Positions 37,249-45,693 of a DNA stretch of 64,000 nt are shown piece by piece; position 1 is the stretch's first letter; every line of letters begins with the position of its first letter. The stretch is from Magnetococcales bacterium. Lineage in GTDB: Bacteria > Pseudomonadota > Magnetococcia > Magnetococcales > DC0425bin3. Location of the stretch: contig JADGCJ010000001.1 of assembly GCA_015229045.1 (NCBI GenBank), forward strand, positions 62,001-126,000. The letters are read 5' to 3'. The translations under genes were made by a program, and so were the position numbers. Below the pieces are notes generated by a model. That model did not search any database, was not told the DNA's origin, and saw only the letters and a program-made list of their open reading frames with translations.

Positions 37249-38769
37249 CTATGCTGAATCCCCTTTCAGGATCATCCTGTTGCGTTTGGATCGCGTTTCG
37301 CCGACCGAGGTGACACGGATGGCGGCTTGATCGGCGACCGGGCATTTGTTCTCGCAAATACCGCAACCGATGCAGTGGATGGGTTCCACGAAGGGTTGTT
37401 TCAACTCGACGGGTTTGCCATCGCGGCCAGGGAGGGTGACGCTCTGGAACCAGATTGCTTTGGGTGAGGTGGGGCACATCTCTTCGCAGACGATGCAGGG
37501 GGTGTGCATCGCCCAGGGCAGGCAGCGGCCCCGATCGAAAAAGGCCGTTCCCAGTTTGACGGGTTGCGGGAAGGGTTTGGCGCCAATCTTTTCCGCCACC
37601 GGAATGGGGCGGATCGCGGCTGTCGGACACACCTGCCCGCAAAGCACACAATGGTGTTCACAGTAGCCCTGGGTGTTGATGAGGATGGGGGTCCACAATC
37701 CCTCCAGACCGGCTTCGAGGAGGGCGGGTTGCAAGACGTTGGTGGGACAGACCCGCATGCAGGCGGCGCACTTGATGCAGCGGGCGAGAAACTCCCCTTC
37801 CGGCAACGATCCCGGGGGGCGGATCACCTCCGGGGCCGGATTGGACAGGGCCGAACGCGACGTGCGCAGCATGGGAAAGAGTGCCAGGGCGGCAACGCCG
37901 GTCTCCACCAGGCGGCGGCGTCCTACGTCCAGCGGGCGGTGAATCGAGCTGCGGGGCCGGGCCAAACCATAGTGCAGGGCACCCTCCGAACAGGCCTCCA
38001 GGCAGTTCATGCACAGATGACACTCGCTCTGGCGCAACTCGGCGTGGGGGTCGCACCCCCCCTGACAGGATTGCAGGCACCGGGAGCAGGCCGTGCAACG
38101 GTCGACATCGCGGCGAATGCGCAACGGCGCCCGCAGGGCAAATACCCCCAGCAGGGCACCGAGTGGACATAAGACCCGGCACCAAAAGCGGGTCATGAAG
38201 CGATTGGCAAGCAGGATGGCCAAAAAAATCATGGCGATCAGAATGCCGCCATGAAAAAAGGGCTGGTGCTGGTAAAGGGCGATCTCCTTGCCATTGATCG
38301 CTGGCAACACGGCAACCGTGAAGGAGCGTACCATCAGGGCGATTGGATCCATCAGGCCTGTTTGCAACCCCCCCATAAGCGCCAGGAGCAGCAGGGCGGC
38401 CAGGAGATAATATTTAATGCGAAAGACAGGCTGATAGCTGTTCATCTTGTAGGCATCGATCGGTCGCCGCCGGTTGAGAAGGTGCCCAACCGCCTGATTG
38501 AGGATGCCCAAAGGACAGACCCAGGAACAAAAAAAGCGTCCGAAAAACAGCGTCGGCAGCAGAATGACCAGCGACCAGGCCAGCCCCTTGTAAAGGGTGT
38601 GACTCGTCAGGAATCCGGCGATGGCCGTCAGGGGATCCGCCTCCAGAAACAGGGAGACCGCATACCCGCGCATGTGGCGAAAATCGCTCACCAGCAATAA
38701 AAACAGAAACAGCCCAAGAAAAAAGAGGGCATGGTAGCGACGCAGGGCACGCAGATCAGGCAGAGTCAT
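37249..38769 (-). CDS. Membrane polyferredoxin (NapH/CcoG-like 4Fe-4S protein)
   Basis: A 506-aa protein with about five membrane segments in the first 220 residues, containing the paired FFCSWVCPLG and FWCRVLCPLG motifs typical of NapH/NosR/RdxA-type membrane Fe-S proteins. The rest carries six cysteine clusters: CTACSRCLQSC, CHLCMNCLEAC, CIKCAACMRVC, CEHHCVLCGQVC, CIVCEEMC and CIGCGICENKC. It would move electrons between the quinone pool or cytoplasm and periplasmic partners. It is the last gene of a four-gene operon with a DUF362 protein, a DUF6599-like protein and an aldo/keto reductase, which it probably serves as electron conduit. ATG at 38769. Confidence 0.9.
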   Translation of the reverse strand: MTLPDLRALRRYHALFFLGLFLFLLLVSDFRHMRGYAVSLFLEADPLTAIAGFLTSHTLYKGLAWSLVILLPTLFFGRFFCSWVCPLGILNQAVGHLLNRRRPIDAYKMNSYQPVFRIKYYLLAALLLLALMGGLQTGLMDPIALMVRSFTVAVLPAINGKEIALYQHQPFFHGGILIAMIFLAILLANRFMTRFWCRVLCPLGALLGVFALRAPLRIRRDVDRCTACSRCLQSCQGGCDPHAELRQSECHLCMNCLEACSEGALHYGLARPRSSIHRPLDVGRRRLVETGVAALALFPMLRTSRSALSNPAPEVIRPPGSLPEGEFLARCIKCAACMRVCPTNVLQPALLEAGLEGLWTPILINTQGYCEHHCVLCGQVCPTAAIRPIPVAEKIGAKPFPQPVKLGTAFFDRGRCLPWAMHTPCIVCEEMCPTSPKAIWFQSVTLPGRDGKPVELKQPFVEPIHCIGCGICENKCPVADQAAIRVTSVGETRSKRNRMILKGDSA

Positions 38770-38775
38770 AGGGTG

Positions 38776-39798
38776 TCATCCAACCTGGGTTTGGGAGAGG
38801 TTGAGATCCTGCCAGCGCACCCGTCCAAGACCGCGCTCCTCCCCCATGGCCAAAAAGCGGACCGTGTCGGGTTGCAGATCGAGGAACTGAAGGCTGAAGG
38901 CATCGATGGCCACCTCATCGAGGCCGGCGATCAGGGTATTCCCCCGGGCGACATCGGCGATGCTGCCGCCGGTGGGGCCGTTGCGTTTCAGAACCCGCGT
39001 GGCATCCATGATCGTCAGGGTTGGGCGCACCGCCGCCGCCAGATCGACGATGGAGGCGTGAATATCCTGGTGCAGCCGGTTGCGGGTACCGCCGATCACT
39101 CCATACCAGTTTTTCATAGCCAACGTGCAACCGCATAACGAGTGATGCTTGACGATGGGCAGATTGATCACCTTGTCGGCCTCATGAAAATAGCGGGAGA
39201 CAGGCCAGATTTTCAGTACGGTTCCGGCCATGTCGGTGCGCAGAAAATCCTCTTCTCGCGGCAGGCGTATTTCCCCCCCTGCCTTGGTGACGGCGGCCTC
39301 GATGCCGGAACGAAAAAAACAGCGCGCCGGATCGTTCAGGGAGTGATCGGTCACCCAGACCGCCTGGGCACCCGCCTCCCGGCAGAGCCGCACCATGGCT
39401 GCGACCAGCTCCGGGCCGGTATTGGCCGCCTGTTCCGGCTGGCGATCCCAGCCCACATTGGGTTTGAGCAAAACCTTGTCGCCGCGCTTGATGAAGCGCT
39501 CGATGCCGCCGAGCCGGGTGACGGCTTCCCGGGTCATGCGTTCGACGTCGTTGCCTCTGACCACGGCCAGGGTGGGGTGGAGATTGGTGGCAGGCACCCG
39601 AAAATCGCGCAGGCGGTGGATTGTCTCCGGCTGGCGGCGTATGGGTTCGTTGCTGTAGGCGAGCCAGCCGCCCATGCCGATGCTGGTCGCGATGCCCGAG
39701 GTCACAGTCAGATCGCGAATAAACTCTCGCCGGCTCAAAATGGGTTGTGTCGGGCTGATTTTGGGTTGTTTCTCAATTTTTTTCGGTTTGTCGCTCAT
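38776..39798 (-). CDS. DUF362-domain protein with Tat-like signal
   Basis: A 340-aa protein with an N-terminal SRREFIRDL twin-arginine motif near residue 23 and a following hydrophobic stretch, so probably Tat-exported. The body matches DUF362 (VLLKPNVGWDRQP, VIKHHSL-type motif IVKHHSLCGCTLAMKNWYG, RNRLHQDIHASIVDL). DUF362 proteins are often found with ferredoxins; their activity is not established. The ATG at 39798 is preferred. A GTG at 39840, overlapping the upstream stop codon, is the alternative and would only add a short leader. It ends 6 bp before the polyferredoxin start. Confidence 0.88.
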   Translation of the reverse strand: MSDKPKKIEKQPKISPTQPILSRREFIRDLTVTSGIATSIGMGGWLAYSNEPIRRQPETIHRLRDFRVPATNLHPTLAVVRGNDVERMTREAVTRLGGIERFIKRGDKVLLKPNVGWDRQPEQAANTGPELVAAMVRLCREAGAQAVWVTDHSLNDPARCFFRSGIEAAVTKAGGEIRLPREEDFLRTDMAGTVLKIWPVSRYFHEADKVINLPIVKHHSLCGCTLAMKNWYGVIGGTRNRLHQDIHASIVDLAAAVRPTLTIMDATRVLKRNGPTGGSIADVARGNTLIAGLDEVAIDAFSLQFLDLQPDTVRFLAMGEERGLGRVRWQDLNLSQTQVG

Positions 39799-39836
39799 TT
39801 TGATTTCCAGCACCCCTGCCAAAAAGATGTCGTTGA

Positions 39837-40784
39837 TCACTCCTGTTTGGCAAACTCTCCCAGGCGTTGCACATGTTCCGGTTGCAGGGGACCAAAGACG
39901 CCCAGGAGCCGGTGACGCCCCACGGCGAAGAGCCAGTTGCCTTCGTAGGGGTCGGTGACGCGAACAATCCTGCTTTCCCCTTGGACTTCAGGATGAAACT
40001 GGATGCCTTCGCCCCGGAGAAAATCGAGGATGGCTTTTTCCAGGGCGGTCATCTCTTCCGGGGTGCCGACGATGAGAAAGGCGGTACGTGTCTCCCCTTT
40101 TTCGCCGGTGAAGAGACGTTCGACGACATTGTTCAGAAAGAGCATGCCCCGATAGCTCTCTTTGACGAACCGCGTTTCGCCGACCTGGCCAAGATCGGGA
40201 AAGGCGAAGGTCAGGCTGGTTGCATGGGCGGCACCGGATCGCATCTTTTCGGCCAGTTGACTGGCCAAGGGCAGCAGGGGGGTTGCGTTGTCAAAAGCGG
40301 CCAGGCGGACGTAGAAAGGGCCCTTGATGAAAGCCAGGGTGCGGTCGGCGGCAAAGGCCATGTCACCGACGTTGACCGCCTGGGCCTGGGAGCCTTTTTG
40401 ATCGGTGAGGACGCCGAAGGCTTGCAAGGGTTTGCCCATGTCATAGCCATCGACCACCAGGGTGGGCTGACGCGCCCCGGGCGGGCCATACTCGCTGACG
40501 GTCAGATGACGAAAACCCGCGCCGATGAAAAAATCGGCATGGCCATTGATGTACTCGTAGAGGTTTTCCCGGGTGTACTCCCGGACAGGCCCCATGCGTT
40601 GCAGCGTTCCCAACCCCTCGGGAAACATATGCGCTCCCTCGGTACGCGCGGCGCCAGCCTTGAAATCGAGCAGGCCGGGGTCATAGCGCTGGCCATCGAG
40701 CCAGACGGCCAGCGCTATCAAGGGTGGCAGGAGCAAAAGCACGACCCGGACGGGCCAGGGTGTTGTTACTGGAGAGGGGAGCAT
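39837..40784 (-). CDS. DUF6599-like exported protein
   Basis: A 315-aa protein with an N-terminal hydrophobic segment (WPVRVVLLLLPPLIALAVWL) serving as signal or anchor. The characteristic RENLYEYINGHADFFIGAGFRHL and two alpha/beta halves of similar design follow. The NLYEYINGHA motif identifies the DUF6599 family, which has no known function but is repeatedly encoded next to DUF362 and Fe-S proteins. The protein contains no cysteine cluster, so it is unlikely to bind an Fe-S centre itself. ATG 40784 starts a plausible signal; the frame is open 7 codons further. It is the second gene in the operon. Confidence 0.8.
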   Translation of the reverse strand: MLPSPVTTPWPVRVVLLLLPPLIALAVWLDGQRYDPGLLDFKAGAARTEGAHMFPEGLGTLQRMGPVREYTRENLYEYINGHADFFIGAGFRHLTVSEYGPPGARQPTLVVDGYDMGKPLQAFGVLTDQKGSQAQAVNVGDMAFAADRTLAFIKGPFYVRLAAFDNATPLLPLASQLAEKMRSGAAHATSLTFAFPDLGQVGETRFVKESYRGMLFLNNVVERLFTGEKGETRTAFLIVGTPEEMTALEKAILDFLRGEGIQFHPEVQGESRIVRVTDPYEGNWLFAVGRHRLLGVFGPLQPEHVQRLGEFAKQE

Positions 40785-40838
40785 GTTTTTGCCACGAATA
40801 CCCAAGAGACTGCTTGTCAGGATATTTTTGGGCAGCCC

Positions 40839-42065
40839 TCAAGAGACTGTGTCAAAAGAGAGTTGCCGGTGAGCGGCGCGCAGCTTGGTCGCCACGGGCA
40901 GTCCATAGGGGCACGGCTGGTTGCAGGCGGCATCGGCACAGTTTTGACAGGCGGCAGCGTTCTTCTCCAGAGCGGAGTAGGCCTGCATGGCCTGTTTTTC
41001 GTCGTGATAGTCCTCGAAATACATTTGGTAACGCAGGATGGAGGCGATGGGAACGCCTTGGGGACAGCCCGCTTCGCAGTCTCCGCAGCCGGTGCGGCAA
41101 TAGTCCTGGCCGTGACGTGCCGCATACTGGTCGAGGAGTTTTTGATCCTGTGCCGTGAAGGTCTGCCCCGAGGCTTGCAGATAAAGCTCCAGGTGTCCGG
41201 TATTGGCAAAGGTGACCACCAGTCCGCCGACCTCGGGGTGTTTGAGAACCCACTTGAATGCGGCATGTTCACTGACACCGCTCAAGTCGATACCACTCTC
41301 CTTGGCGCCGGCCAGGGTTTTCATGGCCACTACGCCGACCCCCTTCTTGGCCGCCGTCTGCAACACCTCGGGCACCTTGGGAAACTTCATGAAGTTGAAG
41401 GCCGGCATGATCAGGTCGTAGTGGCCGGAGTTGACGGCCTCCAGGAGCAACCGTTCCATGTTGTGTGGCCCGTGCGAAGAGGCGGCGAGAAAACGCACTT
41501 TGCCATCCCGGCGCAGGCGGTCATAGGCTTTCAGCATGTTGGGGTCGAGCAGGCGCTGCCGTTCCTTGTCAAAATCCGGGTTCTCGCCCAGGGCATGGAC
41601 GAATACCACATCCAGGTAGTCTGTTTTCAGGCGCTTGAGGCTGCCTTCGACTGCTGCGATATACTCTTGTTCGCTGCTGCCGGTGGGGAGGTGACCCGGG
41701 TAGGGCTTCGTTTGGCAGAACTTGGAGGCGATATGGATCTTGCTCCGATCCGGCAGACGGGGCATGGCTTCGCCAATGAGGGTTTCGCTGGGGCCATAGT
41801 CCGGGGCGGTGTCAAAATAGTTCATACCCCGTTCGACGGCCCGCAGCACGAGCGATGCCGAGGGCAATTTTCCCGCACCAAATGAAATATCGCCGATTTT
41901 CATGCCGGTGCGGCCCAGGGTGCGATAATTTTTTACCCTGTTTTTCTCTGTCTCTGTACCACTGGTCTTTTCGGTTTCCGCGCCAGAAGCTGCACTGATT
42001 TGTCCCGCCACGCTGGCCGCTGTTGCCAGGGCCATGGAAGATTTGATGAAATCACGACGTTTCAT
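40839..42065 (-). CDS. Tat-exported aldo/keto reductase with Fe-S-type C-terminus
   Basis: A 408-aa enzyme. The N-terminus MKRRDFIKSSMALATAASV is a twin-arginine-type signal. The aldo/keto reductase barrel carries the catalytic residues: Asp and Tyr in YFDTAPDYG, Lys in IASKF, His in VFVHALG. A C-terminal extension holds two Cys clusters, CRTGCGDCEAGCP and CQNCADAACNQPCP, which can bind 4Fe-4S centres, as in the Fe-S-containing branch of the family. A periplasmic reductase receiving electrons from the polyferredoxin would not need NADPH as direct donor; this is inference. It is the first gene of the operon, ATG 42065 at the head. Confidence 0.92.
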   Translation of the reverse strand: MKRRDFIKSSMALATAASVAGQISAASGAETEKTSGTETEKNRVKNYRTLGRTGMKIGDISFGAGKLPSASLVLRAVERGMNYFDTAPDYGPSETLIGEAMPRLPDRSKIHIASKFCQTKPYPGHLPTGSSEQEYIAAVEGSLKRLKTDYLDVVFVHALGENPDFDKERQRLLDPNMLKAYDRLRRDGKVRFLAASSHGPHNMERLLLEAVNSGHYDLIMPAFNFMKFPKVPEVLQTAAKKGVGVVAMKTLAGAKESGIDLSGVSEHAAFKWVLKHPEVGGLVVTFANTGHLELYLQASGQTFTAQDQKLLDQYAARHGQDYCRTGCGDCEAGCPQGVPIASILRYQMYFEDYHDEKQAMQAYSALEKNAAACQNCADAACNQPCPYGLPVATKLRAAHRQLSFDTVS

Positions 42066-42234
42066 GGCATTTTTTCCCTTACCCCAATCTGTTTTTTTCC
42101 TGCACGTTTATTGCAAACTGAACTAGAATAGCGCCTCGCGTTTCTTTGGTTTTCGCAACAATACATGACCCGTGGTGCATACGCCTGAGAGATCCAAGAC
42201 GATAACCCTTTTTGGTCAGGAACAGGAATGATTC

Positions 42235-43188
42235 ATGGATAATTTCATGAAGGAGATTGATCAGCGGAGCAATCTGGCATTTTCCAACCAGATGGAGATG
42301 CTCACATTTTTCCTCACGGATGCCCAACAATACGGGATCAATGTTTTCAAGATCATCGAGGTGATTGAAACTCCGAAGAACGTAACCGTCATGCCCCAGA
42401 CTCACCCTGCCATCATTGGGGCGATCAATTTCCGCGAGCAGCTGGTCACGGTGATCGATCTGGCCAGCGCCCTCGGTATGGCGCAGGTGGACACCCACGA
42501 CGGTGTCAGCTACGTCATTATCTGTGAATACAGCGGCTCCATCCAGGGATTTCTCATCAGCAGTCCCAACAAGCTGATCACCCGCAGCTGGAAGGATATA
42601 CGCAGTCCGGGCAATGGTACACAAAATTCGGGTTACCTGACTGCCCTGACCTATGACGATGAGAGCAAATCGATCCAGATCCTTGATATCGAAAAAATTC
42701 TTGCCGAGATCATGGGCGTCGAAGACACCGTGCCGCAGGAGATGGTCGAGGAGGGTCACAAGCTCGATATCGGCAATTTCCATGTCATGGCGCTGGACGA
42801 TTCGCGGGCGGCCCGTAATTTGCTGGCATCCACCCTCGAACAGATCGGTGTCCAGCATCACATCTTCGAGAATGCCGAGTCCGCTCTGGCCGCCCTGCAC
42901 AAGTCGCTGGAGCCCAAAGCCCGTTTCAAATATTGCCTCATCATTTCCGATATTGAAATGCCCGGAATGGACGGTTTTACCTTCACCCGCCAGGTCAAGG
43001 CCAACCCTGAACTGGCCAAGATTCAACTGGTACTGCATAGCTCCATGAGCAATCAGGCCAACAAAATCAAGGCTGATGCCGTAGGTGCCAACGATTTCAT
43101 TCCCAAGTTCCAGCCAGGAAACATTGCCCGGGTGGTGTTGGAACAGGTGGCCAGGGTCAAGGAGAGTGGTTTCAAGTGCCAGGGTTGA
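42235..43188 (+). CDS. cheV: Chemotaxis coupling protein CheV (CheW-receiver fusion)
   Basis: A 317-aa protein. Residues about 15-165 form a CheW domain (MLTFFLTDAQQYGINVFKIIEV, INFREQLVTVIDLASAL). Residues about 180-310 form a receiver with phosphoacceptor Asp in ISDIEMPGMDGF and the conserved Lys in FIPKFQPG. CheV couples receptors to CheA and is tuned by phosphorylation of its receiver. ATG 42235 follows CAGGAAC-CAGGAA sequences. It is followed by a histidine kinase in the same orientation, 209 bp downstream. Confidence 0.95.
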   Translation: MDNFMKEIDQRSNLAFSNQMEMLTFFLTDAQQYGINVFKIIEVIETPKNVTVMPQTHPAIIGAINFREQLVTVIDLASALGMAQVDTHDGVSYVIICEYSGSIQGFLISSPNKLITRSWKDIRSPGNGTQNSGYLTALTYDDESKSIQILDIEKILAEIMGVEDTVPQEMVEEGHKLDIGNFHVMALDDSRAARNLLASTLEQIGVQHHIFENAESALAALHKSLEPKARFKYCLIISDIEMPGMDGFTFTRQVKANPELAKIQLVLHSSMSNQANKIKADAVGANDFIPKFQPGNIARVVLEQVARVKESGFKCQG

Positions 43189-43293
43189 TGCATAGGAGTC
43201 TCTTCGCTGGCCAAACGGCAGGAAGACCCTCTTGACGAGAGTGGCAGCGTTTCCAGACCGGCCTGTCGGCGCAGGGTGGGGTCGTGCCTGATG

Positions 43294-43412
43294 CCCATTT
43301 GCAGTCGATGCGGGAACGAGGCAGCAAGGAGGAGGCGACGAAGCAGTACGTGTTGGTACGGCGAGGAGCCGACGACGCAGCTGACGAAGTTACCGCGATG
43401 AATGCAAATGGG
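43294..43412 (+). repeat. Family B-related element with CCCATTTGCA / TGCAAATGGG inverted ends, at a gene start
   Basis: Perfect 10-bp inverted ends lie at 43294-43303 and 43403-43412. The interior matches family B (CAGTACGTGTTGG-TACGGCGAGGAG, then a block ending GACGAAG) but differs in that stop codons of the B copies in this frame are absent. It spans the region between two possible start codons of the histidine kinase. Confidence 0.75.
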
Positions 43413-45686
43413 TATGAGCCGCTTCGGGTTTTGGTGATCGAGGACTCCGAGGTCGATACGGAGTTGATGGTGCGGGAGTTGCGGCGCGGAGGGTTTTTGA
43501 CAGACCATCTCCGCGTTGAAACAGCGGCGGCGCTGCGGCAACAGCTCAAGGAGCGTCGCTGGGATATCATTCTGTCGGACTACAATCTGCCCGGGTTCGA
43601 TGCAGCAGGTGCCCTGTGGATCCTGAAAGAGACGGGAATCGATATTCCGTTCATCGTCGTTTCCGGAATTCTCAACACCGCCGATGCCGTGGGTCTCATG
43701 CGGGCCGGTGCCCATGATTTCATTCAAAAGGATGACATCGCCCGTCTCCTGCCCGTTCTGGAACGGGAACTGCGTGAAGTGGAGGCCCGCAGGCAGCACC
43801 GGATTGCCGAAGAGACGGTCATGCGTCTGGGGCGCATCCTTGACGAGTCCACCAATGAAATATTTGTCTGTCGCGCCGATACCCTTGCCTTTTTTCAGGT
43901 CAACCGGGGTGCCTTGACCAACCTGGGCTACACCCTGGCGGAGATGCATTCCATGACCCCGGTCGATCTGATGCCAGGGTGGAACAGGGCCATGGCCATG
44001 GAGAAACTGGCCGCTCTGCGGGTGATTCCCGGGCGCAAGAGCCTGTTTGAGGCGACCCATCGACGCAAGGACGGTACGCTCTATCCAGTGGATGTGCAGT
44101 GGTATCTTGCCGCCACGGAGACGCCGCCCGTCCTGGTGGCTATCGCCCTGGATATTTCAGAGCGGAAACAGGCCGAAAAACGCATGCGTCGTCTGGCAGC
44201 CGCCGTCGAACAGGCCGCCGATGCCATTCTGATCACGGCGGCCGATGGCATCATCCAGTATGTCAACCCCTCGTTTGTACGCATCTTTGGCTACACCAGG
44301 GAGGTCATTCTCGAACAGAATGTCTCCTGTCTCGATGCCCACTCTCCCAGGGATGGTTTTTTTGGGCAGATGTTGGCCACGTTGGCACTGGGCCATGTTT
44401 GCAAGCGTCGATTTCCCCATCGTCGCCGCGACGGCGATGTCGTCGAGGTGGAGGCCATCGTTTCTCCGTTGCGGGAGACCGATGGCGTCGTGACCCATTT
44501 TGTCGCCGTGTTTCGTGACATGACGCGAGAGGCCCAACTGGAAGCCCAGCTGCGGCGGGCGCAAAAACTGGAGGCCATTGGCACCCTCGCTGGTGGTGTC
44601 GCTCACGATTTCAATAACATTCTCGGTGCCATTATCGGTTATGTCGAGTTGTCCTTCGCCGAAACCCGACAAGACGATCGCGTCCATGGCCATTTGCATG
44701 AAATTCTTCAGGCCAGTTTGCGCGCCCGTGATCTGGTTGCGCAACTGCTGGCTTTCAGTCGTTGCAGCGAGCAGGAGCGTCGTCCGGTCTCCCTGGCTCC
44801 CATCCTCACGGAGACCTTGAAATTGATTCAGGCCACTTTTCCCTCGACCATGGATATTCGTACCCATATCGATCCGGATGCGGGTATTGTCATGGCCAAC
44901 CCCACCCAGATTCACCAAGTGGTCATGAATCTGTGTACCAACGCTGTGCAGGCCATGCAGAGTGGGGGCGGTGTTCTGGAGTTGACCTTGCAGTCCAGGG
45001 TTGTGGATAACGCGGCGAGTCGGGTGGCAGATCTGCTCCCGGGATCCTATGTCCAAGTCTCTGTGCAAGATACGGGGTGCGGCATTCAGGATGCCATTCG
45101 GGATCGTATTTTTGATCCTTTCTTTACGACCAAAAGGGTAGGCGAGGGGAGCGGTTTGGGATTGTCGGTGGCGCATGGCATCATTGTCGGACACGGAGGG
45201 AGCATTACGGTGACAAGCCGCCCTGGCCAGGGGGCACGGTTCGAGTTTTATCTGCCTCGTATCGGTTCCGAAGTGGAAAAAGAGAACATGGCCGTTCACG
45301 TCGATCTGCCCAGGGGGTGTGGACGCATCCTGTTCGTCGATGGCGAGGGTGCCCCGGTCGGCGTGGGAATGCAATACCTGGAAAAGCTGGGGTACAGCAT
45401 GACCGCAATGACCGACCCCAGAGAGGCCTGGATGCTGTTTCATGACCATCCGCAGGAGTTCGACGCCCTGGTTGCCGACCAGATCATGCCTCACATGTCT
45501 GGCATCGACCTGGCGCGGAAAGTCCTCACCTTGCGTCCCGGGTTTCCTGTCATACTCTGCATGGACCCCGGCGGTTCCGGCAATCCGGAGCAGCTGCGCA
45601 GCCAGGGGGTGCGCCATTGTCTGCAGAAGCCTCTCCTCGAATGGGATCTGGCCAGGATCCTCTATCAGGCTTTGCACCAGCCGTGA
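43398..45686 (+). CDS. Hybrid sensor histidine kinase (receiver-PAS-PAS-HisKA-HATPase-receiver)
   Basis: About 762 aa. An N-terminal receiver with Asp in LSDYNLPGFD is followed by two PAS domains (RLGRILDESTNEIFVCRADT; AVEQAADAILITAADGIIQYV). The kinase core has the phosphohistidine motif GGVAHDFNNILGAIIGY, N-box NLCTNAVQAM and G-boxes DTGCGIQD and GEGSGLGLSV, and a C-terminal receiver carries Asp in LVADQIMPHMSG. The lack of transmembrane segments indicates a cytoplasmic sensor. ATG 43398 precedes the receiver directly; a GTG at 43284 with upstream GGGTGGGG would include a translated repeat. The neighbouring sigma-54 response regulator, converging from the right, is a plausible partner. Confidence 0.93.
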   Translation: MNANGYEPLRVLVIEDSEVDTELMVRELRRGGFLTDHLRVETAAALRQQLKERRWDIILSDYNLPGFDAAGALWILKETGIDIPFIVVSGILNTADAVGLMRAGAHDFIQKDDIARLLPVLERELREVEARRQHRIAEETVMRLGRILDESTNEIFVCRADTLAFFQVNRGALTNLGYTLAEMHSMTPVDLMPGWNRAMAMEKLAALRVIPGRKSLFEATHRRKDGTLYPVDVQWYLAATETPPVLVAIALDISERKQAEKRMRRLAAAVEQAADAILITAADGIIQYVNPSFVRIFGYTREVILEQNVSCLDAHSPRDGFFGQMLATLALGHVCKRRFPHRRRDGDVVEVEAIVSPLRETDGVVTHFVAVFRDMTREAQLEAQLRRAQKLEAIGTLAGGVAHDFNNILGAIIGYVELSFAETRQDDRVHGHLHEILQASLRARDLVAQLLAFSRCSEQERRPVSLAPILTETLKLIQATFPSTMDIRTHIDPDAGIVMANPTQIHQVVMNLCTNAVQAMQSGGGVLELTLQSRVVDNAASRVADLLPGSYVQVSVQDTGCGIQDAIRDRIFDPFFTTKRVGEGSGLGLSVAHGIIVGHGGSITVTSRPGQGARFEFYLPRIGSEVEKENMAVHVDLPRGCGRILFVDGEGAPVGVGMQYLEKLGYSMTAMTDPREAWMLFHDHPQEFDALVADQIMPHMSGIDLARKVLTLRPGFPVILCMDPGGSGNPEQLRSQGVRHCLQKPLLEWDLARILYQALHQP

Positions 45687-45693
45687 GGCCCGA

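Noticed and set aside
39867..41885. Plus-strand open frame of 672 codons
   Set aside because: It is antisense to the DUF6599-like and aldo/keto reductase genes and contains no recognisable domain.
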